Part shown: positions 1 to 6,073 of the stretch, one piece after another
Layout of the letters: each line of letters starts with the position of its first letter
How positions within the stretch are numbered: position 1 is the stretch's first letter
Origin: Ilumatobacteraceae bacterium
GTDB taxonomy: Bacteria > Actinomycetota > Acidimicrobiia > Acidimicrobiales > Ilumatobacteraceae
NCBI GenBank assembly: GCA_023263465.1
Contig: JALQWV010000068.1
Location: 1-10,618 of the forward strand
Direction: 5' to 3'
DNA length: 10,618 bases
Made by a program: the position numbers and the translations under genes
The notes under the pieces: generated by a model
What the model saw: the letters and a program-made list of their open reading frames with translations, nothing else
Database searches by the model: none
Told to the model about the DNA's origin: nothing

Positions 1-1482
1 CAACGCGCGTCGCAGTACCTTGCCCGTGCTACCAGTTGGCAGTGACTGCACAATTAGCACTTTAGACGGACACTTATAGCGAGCTAATTGTTTTTGGCAA
101 TGCTCAATAATTGATTCTTCATCAAGATGCACGCCTTTGTGTAATACGACATATGCACGTACCGCCTCTCCCGTGTGTGGATGTGAGACACCAACAACAG
201 CAGCTTGATCAATTGCTGAATGCGCAAGAAGTACCTGCTCCACTTCGGCCGGATATACGTTGAATCCACTCACAATGATGAGATCTTTCATTCGATCGAC
301 AAGGAACAGATCGCCTTCAGCATCTTTCACCGCGATATCGCCGGTGCGTAACCATCCATCTGCAGTGAGCACTCGGTCGGTTGCCTCTTGATCGTTGTAA
401 TACCCAGCAAAGACATTTTCGCCACGAACCCAAATTTCGCCAGAGTCTCCCTCTTCCGCGTCATCACCGTGTTCATCCACCAAGCGAAGAAATACGTCCT
501 GCAACGGTTTACCAATTGATCCAACCTTATGACTGCCATTGACTGAAGTGGTTACCACTGGTGAAGATTCGGTAAGCCCGTAGCCCTCATGAACGATGAG
601 TCCGTATCGATCTTTCAATTGGTTCGTTACTTGCTCTGGCATTTTTGCTGCACCCGTTAATGCCACACGCAACTGTGTTAGCACCTTACATTCATCTTCT
701 GGCATGTGCGCTAGTGCCGACCACACCTGTGGTGCGCCTGGCACCACCGTTACACCGCGTTCAGCAAATGTTTCCAATGCAGTAGACGGATCAAATCGCT
801 GTACTAGCACCACGCTTGCGCCCACAAACAATGTGTAACCGAGGACAACATTTAGACCAAAAATGTGAAATAGCGGCAACACTCCATACACCACGTCACT
901 ACTCCGAAGGACATTTTCATTCGAAATTTGCACAAGATTTGAGTGCAAGTTGTTATGTGTGAGCATCGCTGCTTTCGGTGAACCTGCAGTTCCACTTGTA
1001 AAGATGAACACTGCAACCTCGGTTGGCAACATATTTAGTATCGGCACTGGTGCATGCATCAACGACTCGGTCAATGTGATCGCTCCGGCGATGTCGTGGC
1101 CTTCCGTTGCAATTACAGCACGCAATTCTGTTAGCGACGTGCGATCAACACCACTCCACGCCGTCATTGCCGCAGGCTCTACGAAAACTACGCGTGGTTG
1201 GACTGTGTCTAACTCTCGTTGAATTTCAGATGCAGGACTCACGATGTTCAGTGGAACTGCGATCCCACCTACACCAAGCGTTGCTAAGTAGGCAAGTACA
1301 AAATACCGACTGTTACCACACAAAATTGCGACACGATCTCCGCGCTCAACTCCGTTTTCGGCAAGTACTCCGCGCAGGCTTGCTACCTGTCGGCGTAATT
1401 CCCCATAAGTAGTTGGTCGACCGCGGCTGATCAGTGCAACATTGTCTGCCGGGTGTTGCTCAATGATTTCTGCAAGATTCAC
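1..1482 (-). CDS. Acyl-CoA synthetase (AMP-forming fatty-acid--CoA ligase family), 3' end cut by window edge
   Basis: An open frame of 494 codons runs off the left edge without a stop. It is an ANL-superfamily adenylate-forming enzyme, expected to activate a carboxylic acid with ATP to an acyl-adenylate and pass it to CoA. Visible motifs are the P-loop-like FTSGTAGSPK, PLFHIFG, the adenylate motif GYGLTESSP, the hinge region GWLRTGDI and DRMKDLIIVSGFNVYPAEVE, and near the end PTGSTGKVLRR with the catalytic lysine at about residue 488. Only a few C-terminal residues are probably missing. The start is GTG at 1482: a TAG lies in frame seven codons upstream (1501-1503), and GAGG sits five bases before the GTG. 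It follows the micropeptide by 28 bases and is probably cotranscribed with it. Acyl chain length cannot be read from the sequence. Confidence 0.93.
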   Translation of the reverse strand, partial: MNLAEIIEQHPADNVALISRGRPTTYGELRRQVASLRGVLAENGVERGDRVAILCGNSRYFVLAYLATLGVGGIAVPLNIVSPASEIQRELDTVQPRVVFVEPAAMTAWSGVDRTSLTELRAVIATEGHDIAGAITLTESLMHAPVPILNMLPTEVAVFIFTSGTAGSPKAAMLTHNNLHSNLVQISNENVLRSSDVVYGVLPLFHIFGLNVVLGYTLFVGASVVLVQRFDPSTALETFAERGVTVVPGAPQVWSALAHMPEDECKVLTQLRVALTGAAKMPEQVTNQLKDRYGLIVHEGYGLTESSPVVTTSVNGSHKVGSIGKPLQDVFLRLVDEHGDDAEEGDSGEIWVRGENVFAGYYNDQEATDRVLTADGWLRTGDIAVKDAEGDLFLVDRMKDLIIVSGFNVYPAEVEQVLLAHSAIDQAAVVGVSHPHTGEAVRAYVVLHKGVHLDEESIIEHCQKQLARYKCPSKVLIVQSLPTGSTGKVLRRAL

Positions 1483-1487
1483 GTATG

Positions 1488-1491
1488 CCTC
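1488..1491 (-). promoter_or_regulatory. Ribosome binding site of the acyl-CoA synthetase
   Basis: GAGG on the minus strand, five bases before the GTG start at 1482. It decides the start, because no other start codon lies between it and the upstream in-frame stop. It is one of only two clear Shine-Dalgarno sites in the window. Confidence 0.6.
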
Positions 1492-1510
1492 TATCGACCG
1501 CTAAATCTCA

Positions 1511-1588
1511 TTACCGAAGAGACAGAATTCCGGCGGTAAAAATGGAAATGAGTAGTAGTGCAATTGCCAATGTGGTCGCTGGACGCAT
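1511..1588 (-). CDS. Putative 25-residue single-span membrane micropeptide
   Basis: A short frame, ATG at 1588 to TAA at 1511, lies in the gap between the SAM adenosyltransferase and the acyl-CoA synthetase. The peptide begins MRPATT, continues with a run of about 17 mostly hydrophobic residues (LAIALLLISIF, then TAGILSL) and ends in Arg. Basic residues at both ends and a hydrophobic centre fit a single transmembrane helix. There is no Shine-Dalgarno, but TAAAGT lies exactly six bases before the ATG, the same spacing as a possible leaderless promoter at three other genes here. It starts 27 bases after the upstream stop and ends 28 bases before the next start, so it fits neatly in the cluster. 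Function unknown. A chance open frame remains possible, as 25 codons is short. Confidence 0.5.
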   Translation of the reverse strand: MRPATTLAIALLLISIFTAGILSLR

Positions 1589-1594
1589 GTCACG

Positions 1595-1600
1595 ACTTTA
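1595..1600 (-). promoter_or_regulatory. Possible -10 element (TAAAGT) of a leaderless transcript for the micropeptide and acyl-CoA synthetase
   Basis: TAAAGT followed by six bases and then the ATG at 1588. Actinobacterial -10 elements are often TANNNT, and this spacing would place the transcript start at or next to the ATG. No convincing -35 is seen. Confidence 0.3.
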
Positions 1601-1615
1601 CGCCTAAATACAACC

Positions 1616-2491
1616 TCAGTTGGGCTTGGAACCCAACCGCACTGAGGTGCTTACTCCACCACCAGCATGTGGATCTTGACTAATGGTCACCATGTTTGTT
1701 GGCCCAAGGTCCAATTCGGCCGCAGCAGAACCGCGGTCAATGCACAGCGCCAACATGCCGAAACTATCAATGACAAGTCCAAGCCCTCCACCAATCTCAG
1801 AGAAGTTGTTCACAATGGGAACTGTGCGAACAATGTGATTTGGTGAGTCAGGATTTCCGATTGCCACTCTCACTGGAGATCCCCACTGTGCAATTTCTTC
1901 CGGTCCAATATTGAGTTGGCAATTGCCGTAATGATCAACCCATGTCACTTCACCAACAAGCTGACCATTTTCCTCACGAGTAATGGGAATGATGCCAGGA
2001 AGAATCGAAGCGGTATCAATTTCATTACCGAATTCCCGCAAGTCAACACCGTTGCAAATGTGTGCAGCAACCGAACCAAAAACATCTCGGCCGGCAAACG
2101 TGGTGCCAGGGGATGGCAGGTGATACTTCGTATTAGTCAACTCCACGGCACATTCAGCTCCGCCCGCTAGGGCCACTCCTGTTGCCAAAAGACCATTATC
2201 TGGGCCGACAAACACGCCATCGCCACCGGAAACACTGACTGCTATCGCGCGACGCGAAGTACCAACACCTGGGTCAACAACTGCCAAGATCACACCTTTC
2301 GGAACATACGAAACTGCGCGCGCTAACGCAAGTGATCCTGCGCGAACATCAAATGCTGGAACATCATGCGTGATGTCAATGACTTGCACGTGTGGAGCAA
2401 TATCTGCAATCACGCATTTCACTATTCCAACGAATTCATCACGAGTTCCATAGTCAGTGAGGAACGAAATGTGATTGAAGCGGTGTGTCAT
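1616..2491 (-). CDS. S-adenosyl-L-methionine hydroxide adenosyltransferase (DUF62, SAM chlorinase/fluorinase fold)
   Basis: Members of this family use hydroxide to split SAM into adenosine and methionine, and a few relatives use chloride or fluoride. From ATG 2491 the protein has 291 residues. Near the N-terminus it reads HISFLTDYGTRDEFVG (TDYG about 12-15), then VVDPGVG (71-77), GPDNG, and TFAGRDVFGSVAAHI. D73, R80 and H144 are spaced like the Asp-Arg-His triad that activates water in characterised DUF62 enzymes, so hydrolysis is more likely than halogenation. WVDHYGNCQLN belongs to the C-terminal domain. The start is chosen at ATG 2491 because family members begin just before the TDFG-like motif. 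A further upstream TTG (2527) lies inside a hairpin loop. No Shine-Dalgarno and no -10 at the leaderless spacing is seen before the ATG. The gene is directly preceded by a structured leader, which probably controls it. Confidence 0.9.
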   Translation of the reverse strand: MTHRFNHISFLTDYGTRDEFVGIVKCVIADIAPHVQVIDITHDVPAFDVRAGSLALARAVSYVPKGVILAVVDPGVGTSRRAIAVSVSGGDGVFVGPDNGLLATGVALAGGAECAVELTNTKYHLPSPGTTFAGRDVFGSVAAHICNGVDLREFGNEIDTASILPGIIPITREENGQLVGEVTWVDHYGNCQLNIGPEEIAQWGSPVRVAIGNPDSPNHIVRTVPIVNNFSEIGGGLGLVIDSFGMLALCIDRGSAAAELDLGPTNMVTISQDPHAGGGVSTSVRLGSKPN

Positions 2492-2503
2492 GGTGTGTTC
2501 AAG

Positions 2504-2548
2504 AAAAAACGAATGGACCGGTGCCAACCCCCCGACGGCACCGGTCCA
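2504..2548 (-). terminator. Rho-independent terminator-like hairpin just before the SAM adenosyltransferase start
   Basis: TGGACCGGTGCC (2548-2537) pairs perfectly with GGCACCGGTCCA (2525-2514) across an 11-base loop GTCGGGGGGTT. After four bases (TTCG) comes T6 (2509-2504). The short gap before the T run is suboptimal. It lies 13 bases before the ATG at 2491, so it would cut off that gene rather than only end proC, which argues for conditional read-through. Confidence 0.6.
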
Positions 2549-2612
2549 AACGGCGCACTCTTTCGAGCGCGACTCCCGGTTGGGGGGTAACCCCGTCCGG
2601 AGTTCGTGACCT
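2504..2612 (-). ncRNA. Candidate structured regulatory leader (riboswitch/attenuator-like) of the SAM adenosyltransferase
   Basis: Read on the minus strand, the gap between proC and the SAM-degrading enzyme folds by hand into a three-way junction. P1 pairs 2611-2605 (GGTCACG) with 2552-2550 and 2546-2543, leaving a three-base bulge. P2 pairs 2603-2597 (ACTCCGG) with 2579-2572, with one bulged G, and is capped by GGGG-TTA-CCCC (2594-2584). P3 pairs 2571-2565 with 2560-2554 (seven pairs, one G-T) closed by a GAAA tetraloop. P2 and P3 abut, and only single bases separate P1 from each. A 12-bp terminator-like hairpin follows (2548-2514), whose 5' arm uses the bases of the P1 3' strand, so the two folds exclude each other. 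It does not carry the core motifs I know for SAM-I, SAM-IV, SAH, cobalamin or c-di-GMP-I riboswitches. The ligand is unknown; SAM or a product is a guess from the downstream gene. The alternative is simply a complex terminator for proC. Confidence 0.5.
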
Positions 2613-2626
2613 AGGGCATACCCTAG
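2611..2626. repeat. Perfect inverted repeat CTAGGG-N4-CCCTAG
   Basis: Six-base arms (2611-2616 and 2621-2626) flank a four-base spacer, four bases after the proC stop. On the minus strand the left arm contains TAGGGT (2625-2620), a possible -10 element, so the palindrome could be an operator over the leader promoter or a small RNA hairpin after proC. Confidence 0.55.
2620..2625 (-). promoter_or_regulatory. Possible -10 element (TAGGGT) for the structured leader
   Basis: TAGGGT on the minus strand would place the transcript start at about A2612, directly before the first paired base of P1 (G2611). No -35 match is seen, so this rests on position and the TANNNT pattern. Confidence 0.28.
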
Positions 2627-2629
2627 CGA

Positions 2630-3421
2630 CTACTTACCCATCTCACGGCTGCGTTGTACTGCCGATTTCACTGTCTGTGAAATGGCATCGCGCAAGCCGG
2701 CGGCTTCAAGTGTGGCGAGTGCAGCGGCAGTCACTCCGTTGGGCGAAGTCACATTTGCGCGCAATCTTTCTGGACTTTCTGGGGACTGACTGAGCAGTTG
2801 TGCTGATCCAACGAGTAGCTGACGAACCAAAGTATCGGCAACTTCGGCCGATAGACCCTGCTCGATTGCCGCGCTGGTGAGTGCCTCAGCAACCAAGAAA
2901 ATATATGCGGGTCCGGAACCCGAAATTGCGGTGACTGCATCGATCAGATTTTCAGGAACGCGAACAACTTTTCCAACTGCGCCAAGAATTGACTCTGCCC
3001 ACTGCACAACCTCTTCCGATGTGGATTCCGTTGTACAAATGCCAGCCATTCCTTCGCCTACGAGCGCAGGTGTGTTTGGCATTGCACGCACTACGGATGT
3101 ATGAGACCCCGATGCACTCTGCAATGCAGAAGTACTAACTCCTGCAGCAATAGAGAGCACACGTGTTGCACCAGCCTTGCTTAGTGCTGCACATGTTTCA
3201 ACAGCGCCACCCGGCTTCACCGCAATTACGGCTGCAGAACATGGGCCAATAACCTCACTGGTCTTGATTCCAGGGAACAAATTCTGCAATGCACTACGAC
3301 GATCTGCCGAAACTTCAACGACCGAAATGTCGGTTGACTTCCAACCAGCACGCAGCAATCCCTCAATGATTGCGCCACCCATGTTGCCACCACCAACAAA
3401 TGTGATCGGCTCTTTTTGCAT
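2630..3421 (-). CDS. proC: Pyrroline-5-carboxylate reductase
   Basis: This enzyme catalyses the last step of proline synthesis, NAD(P)H-dependent reduction of 1-pyrroline-5-carboxylate to proline, in the cytoplasm. The 263-residue length is normal for the family. The N-terminal Rossmann motif is FVGGGNMGGAIIEGLL (about residues 8-23). AVKPG is followed by VVRAMPNTPALVGEGM, and then the substrate and dimer domain with AISGSGPAYIFLVAEAL and VTSPNGVTAAALATLE, the ProC signature region. The start is ATG 3421; no Shine-Dalgarno precedes it, but a promoter-like TAACCT ends six bases before the ATG. It is probably transcribed separately from the mshA-ybjN pair upstream and ends just before the structured leader. 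Confidence 0.96.
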   Translation of the reverse strand: MQKEPITFVGGGNMGGAIIEGLLRAGWKSTDISVVEVSADRRSALQNLFPGIKTSEVIGPCSAAVIAVKPGGAVETCAALSKAGATRVLSIAAGVSTSALQSASGSHTSVVRAMPNTPALVGEGMAGICTTESTSEEVVQWAESILGAVGKVVRVPENLIDAVTAISGSGPAYIFLVAEALTSAAIEQGLSAEVADTLVRQLLVGSAQLLSQSPESPERLRANVTSPNGVTAAALATLEAAGLRDAISQTVKSAVQRSREMGK

Positions 3422-3427
3422 GTGGTC

Positions 3428-3456
3428 AGGTTAGCGACTTATGTGGTTCGAGTCAT
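3428..3456 (-). promoter_or_regulatory. Probable leaderless promoter of proC
   Basis: The -35-like ATGACT (3456-3451, four of six matches to TTGACA), a 17-base spacer and the -10 TAACCT (3433-3428) are followed by six bases and the ATG. This spacing predicts transcription starting at or beside the start codon and explains the lack of a Shine-Dalgarno. It is the best-supported promoter in the window. Confidence 0.5.
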
Positions 3457-3479
3457 TGGACAACTTCTCCGATCGCCAA

Positions 3480-3510
3480 TAACCCGAACGCAACACGATG
3501 TGTGCGGTTA
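3480..3510 (-). terminator. Weak interrupted hairpin at the end of the ybjN-like gene
   Basis: Starting at the TAA stop, TAAC pairs with GTTA, CGCA with TGCG and CAC with GTG around a three-base loop, with unpaired bases between the helices. No T run follows. It may slow or end transcription before the proC promoter, but the dyad could be chance. Confidence 0.25.
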
Positions 3511-3978
3511 CTCGGTAAAGCGGCTGGCAAATCCGATGCGGATAAGCGAACTAAAACTTTGCTCAACCGTCGAATATAAGGTGCCGATTGCGCGGTCTAA
3601 TTCCATTTCATTCAGTGCTGCAAGGGGAATCTCGCCGCGAAGGAACACCGCATCTTCTTGACCAATGGAAAAGTGAGCCCCGACGAGTTTTTCGTTTCGA
3701 CGAAGCAACGCTTCATACAAAGTCCGCGCATTTTCTTCAGGGGCAGGCATGACATAGGTTTCGAATCGAAGCGTGCGCTGGCCCAGAGTAAGCCACACCG
3801 TGGTGAACTCTTTTTCTTCCCCAGCCATGCGTACGTACCATCGAATTTCCTGGTCCGTTGAACGATCAACCGCGAGGATCAGTTTATTTTGTGCTTTTTC
3901 GCGCGACAGCCATTCGTCAATTTGTCGCTCTATTCGGGCTAGAGCCGCGTCGTCAAACAGATCGGACACTAGGAACAC
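3508..3978 (-). CDS. YbjN-domain protein, actinobacterial partner of MshA (Rv0487-like)
   Basis: A soluble protein of about 156 residues with no signal peptide or membrane segment. Its core, RWYVRMAGEEKEFTTVWLTL, then QRTLRFETYVMPAPEENA, LLRRNEKL, HFSIGQEDAVFLRGEIPL and ELDRAIGTLY, is the conserved YbjN-like (type III secretion chaperone-like) fold that sits next to mshA in many actinobacteria. Its biochemical role is not known to me. The first GTG (3978) overlaps the glycosyltransferase end by 10 bases. A second in-frame GTG at 3969 gives a TAGTG stop-start overlap typical of translational coupling, so the protein may begin at VSDLFDD, three residues shorter. Neither start has a clear Shine-Dalgarno. 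Confidence 0.88.
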   Translation of the reverse strand: MFLVSDLFDDAALARIERQIDEWLSREKAQNKLILAVDRSTDQEIRWYVRMAGEEKEFTTVWLTLGQRTLRFETYVMPAPEENARTLYEALLRRNEKLVGAHFSIGQEDAVFLRGEIPLAALNEMELDRAIGTLYSTVEQSFSSLIRIGFASRFTE

Positions 3979-5180
3979 GCAACCAAGTCGCGTTCAAGCA
4001 ACTCGGTGTACACACTGCGGGCCTTCAACGCTGCCGACCTCCACGAATACTCCTGCGCGCGATGTGCAGCAGCAGTTCCCATAGATATTGCAAGCAAGGA
4101 GTCGTCAAGTAGTCGACGCGTAAAGCGAGCAAAGCCTGAAACATCGCGTCCTGGAACAAGGAAACCTGTCTTGCCATCTTCGATTAAATTCAGCAATCCT
4201 CCAACCGCCGTTGCAACGACTGGAATTCCACATGCCGCTGCTTCAAGCGCAACAAGACCGAAGCTTTCACTGCGTGAAGGAACCAACACCACATCAGCAG
4301 CTCGATAAAACGTTGACAACAAGTGATGCGGCTGTGGCTCGTAGAACTTCACGCGGCCGACAAGTCCCAGTTCCTGAATAAGCGCTTGAACTCGTGCAAG
4401 CTCAGTTGCGCCCTCAATTCCACTCGCTCCGCCCACAACAATGAGTTGCGCATCGCTGCGACCAATTTCAGCAAGCGTGCGCACCGCAACATCTAAACCT
4501 TTCAAGGGCTGAATACGACCTACGAACAACAACAATGGTCCCGATCCAAGCCCAAGTGCATGACGCGCTCCGCGACGATCACCAGGAGAGAAGAATGCGC
4601 GCTCTACGCCTGGTGCGACAACTTCGATAGATCCAGGTGCTCTTCCGTACAACGATTGAAACTGGGATTGCTCTTCTGTGCAACTGACCATGATTGCGTC
4701 TGCACAACCAATGATTTCAAGTTCGGATTTGTCGCGGATCGGTGACTCAACATCGCCACCCAAACTTTTTACTCGCGCAAACGTATGAAACGTTGTGACG
4801 AGTGGCAAATCCAGCTCATGCTTCAGGCGATGTCCAGCGAGACCAGAGAGCCAATAGTTTGCGTGCAGGATGTCGGCTCCGCCGCGGTGTTGCAAGTGCC
4901 AGGCGACGCCGTCCGTGAATTCGTTGACCACATTCAGCAACTCTTCCTTCGGCAGATCAATTTCGCCGGCTTGCACATGCACCACACGATGATTCGGTTC
5001 AACTTCGATCACTTCTGGAAGGTCGTCTTTCCATTTACGCGTATACGTGGTGCAGTCAACGCCACTGTTCGCAAGCGAGGAGACCAACTCGCGCACGTAC
5101 ACGTTCATGCCACCACCATCGCCAATGCCGGGCTGGGCCAGAGGCGAGGTATGCATAGAGAGAATGGCTACGCGTTGCAT
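3969..5180 (-). CDS. mshA: GT4 glycosyltransferase, probable D-inositol-3-phosphate N-acetylglucosaminyltransferase (mycothiol synthesis)
   Basis: MshA joins UDP-GlcNAc and 1L-myo-inositol 1-phosphate (the same compound as D-inositol 3-phosphate), the first step of mycothiol synthesis. The 403-residue protein shows the GT-B layout. The N-domain has SMHTSPLAQPGIGDGGGMN (about 8-26), HANYWLSG (106-113) and TFHTFARVK. The C-domain has FVGRIQPLKG (R222, K227) and the E-x7-E motif ESFGLVALE (E305, E313) for the sugar nucleotide. By eye, K78, Y109, T133 and R149 sit where characterised MshA binds inositol phosphate. HANYWLSG replaces the HSHYWLSG of the corynebacterial enzyme, so another GT4 acceptor such as a sucrose-type one is not excluded. 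The ybjN-like gene overlapping its 3' end supports MshA. ATG 5180 is used; a TAGGTT element lies nine bases upstream. Confidence 0.8.
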   Translation of the reverse strand: MQRVAILSMHTSPLAQPGIGDGGGMNVYVRELVSSLANSGVDCTTYTRKWKDDLPEVIEVEPNHRVVHVQAGEIDLPKEELLNVVNEFTDGVAWHLQHRGGADILHANYWLSGLAGHRLKHELDLPLVTTFHTFARVKSLGGDVESPIRDKSELEIIGCADAIMVSCTEEQSQFQSLYGRAPGSIEVVAPGVERAFFSPGDRRGARHALGLGSGPLLLFVGRIQPLKGLDVAVRTLAEIGRSDAQLIVVGGASGIEGATELARVQALIQELGLVGRVKFYEPQPHHLLSTFYRAADVVLVPSRSESFGLVALEAAACGIPVVATAVGGLLNLIEDGKTGFLVPGRDVSGFARFTRRLLDDSLLAISMGTAAAHRAQEYSWRSAALKARSVYTELLERDLVACS

Positions 5181-5189
5181 TACATCTTC

Positions 5190-5195
5190 AACCTA
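5190..5195 (-). promoter_or_regulatory. Possible -10 element (TAGGTT) before mshA
   Basis: TAGGTT lies nine bases before ATG 5180 in the 54-base gap after the XRE gene. No -35 is evident. The mshA-ybjN pair may have its own promoter here or be read from the upstream operon. Confidence 0.22.
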
Positions 5196-5234
5196 TCTGC
5201 AGTGCTACTTAATTCGCCTAGTTCAGCGCGGCGT

Positions 5235-5585
5235 CTATTCGGTACTTTCCCCAACAAAACTGCGATAAACCGACAGGAGCGTTTGCTTTTGTTCGGTCGT
5301 TAAATGGGGGTCCGATGACACCGCATCAACCACGCCTGAGCGGGGTTCCTCGCTCGGATCAAGGATGCCTGCCCTCTCGTACAGTGTTTCAGCAGAGATC
5401 TGCATTGCTCGTGCAAGTTGCTGCAAAATTTCAGCCGATGGCTTGCGGAGGCCGCGTTCAATTTGTGACAAGTACGGGTTTGAGACTCCCGCAACTTTTG
5501 CCAAATCTCGAATGGATTGCTGTGCAAGTTCGCGTTGTTGGCGAATGAAATTGCCGACATCGGCCAAACGTTTGTCGACGACCAT
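5235..5585 (-). CDS. XRE-family helix-turn-helix regulator (Rv0474-like)
   Basis: A 116-residue protein with one Cro/CI-type HTH at about residues 10-68. IRQQRELAQQSIRDLAKVAG leads into VSNPYLSQIERGLRKPS (recognition helix about 35-45), then LARAMQISAETLYERAGILD. This core closely resembles a conserved actinobacterial regulator typified by mycobacterial Rv0474, which also lies upstream of the mshA region. The C-terminal 40 residues are acidic and polar without a recognisable sensor. The ATG lies two bases after the stop of the RsiG-like gene, so the two are in one operon and probably coupled in translation. Its targets cannot be read from the sequence. Confidence 0.88.
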   Translation of the reverse strand: MVVDKRLADVGNFIRQQRELAQQSIRDLAKVAGVSNPYLSQIERGLRKPSAEILQQLARAMQISAETLYERAGILDPSEEPRSGVVDAVSSDPHLTTEQKQTLLSVYRSFVGESTE

Positions 5586-5587
5586 AA

Positions 5588-6073
5588 CTATTTGTCGTTC
5601 AGTATGGCGTCTACGTTTGCGCCACCGTCTTTATATCGCTTTACCAATTCAGCAGTCAGTGCATCAATCTGGTCAAACAACTCACGGCGCTCACCAGAGC
5701 GTGCACTTTCAAATGCGCTGAGTTCATCAATTACACGCTGCAAACCTTCTACATCAAGTGTGCGAATTGAGCCGAATCCAACTCGTTCGCACAATTGTTC
5801 AAGTTCCATCACCAGTGGATGATCGGTAGCGATATTTGTTTCGCGTGGTGGTCGGGCAGACCCTCCACCGTGTTCTTGACCGAACACACCAGCTAGGTCT
5901 GTCGCTGTGTTACTTGTGGGAAGATTCTCTGCGCGACGTCGTTTCTCGTCACGTGCAATATCTAGTCGACCTTGAGCCATTCGACGTACAAATGACACTG
6001 CATCCTCTTGTGCCTGCATCGCGGTTCGAGCGGAACGGATACCTGCAAGGTCAAGATTGGAGAAATCACTCAT
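5588..6073 (-). CDS. rsiG: RsiG-like c-di-GMP-binding anti-sigma factor
   Basis: In Streptomyces, RsiG binds c-di-GMP and then holds the sporulation sigma factor WhiG. Its two antiparallel helices each carry E(X)3S(X)2R(X)3Q(X)3D. This 161-residue protein has the first motif exactly: E23, S27, R30, Q34, D38 in the N-terminal helix. A second copy in the C-terminal helix reads E122, S126, R129, F133, D137, with Phe in place of Gln. Between them are LPTSNTATDLAGVFG and a Gly/Pro-rich linker (about 65-85). The C-terminus, ALTAELVKRYKDG, also resembles RsiG. The ATG overlaps the stop of the upstream sulfur carrier gene by four bases (ATGA), and the XRE gene follows after two bases. No WhiG-like sigma factor lies in the window. 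Assignment rests on motif spacing, not an alignment. Confidence 0.75.
   Translation of the reverse strand: MSDFSNLDLAGIRSARTAMQAQEDAVSFVRRMAQGRLDIARDEKRRRAENLPTSNTATDLAGVFGQEHGGGSARPPRETNIATDHPLVMELEQLCERVGFGSIRTLDVEGLQRVIDELSAFESARSGERRELFDQIDALTAELVKRYKDGGANVDAILNDK

Noticed and set aside
2492..2527. Upstream TTG start extending the SAM adenosyltransferase by 12 residues
   Set aside because: The TTG lies in the loop of the terminator-like hairpin, and the extra residues precede the usual family start. ATG 2491 fits the family better.
2504..2612. Known SAM-I, SAM-IV or c-di-GMP-I (GEMM) riboswitch
   Set aside because: Short resemblances (GGTCACG, CGAAAGAGTG) occur, but the order of helices differs and the GGCAACC-type SAM core is absent. 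A covariance-model search would be decisive.
4785..5303. Plus-strand open frame of 172 codons
   Set aside because: It is antisense to mshA and the end of the XRE gene, with no recognisable motif; both genes are well supported on the minus strand.
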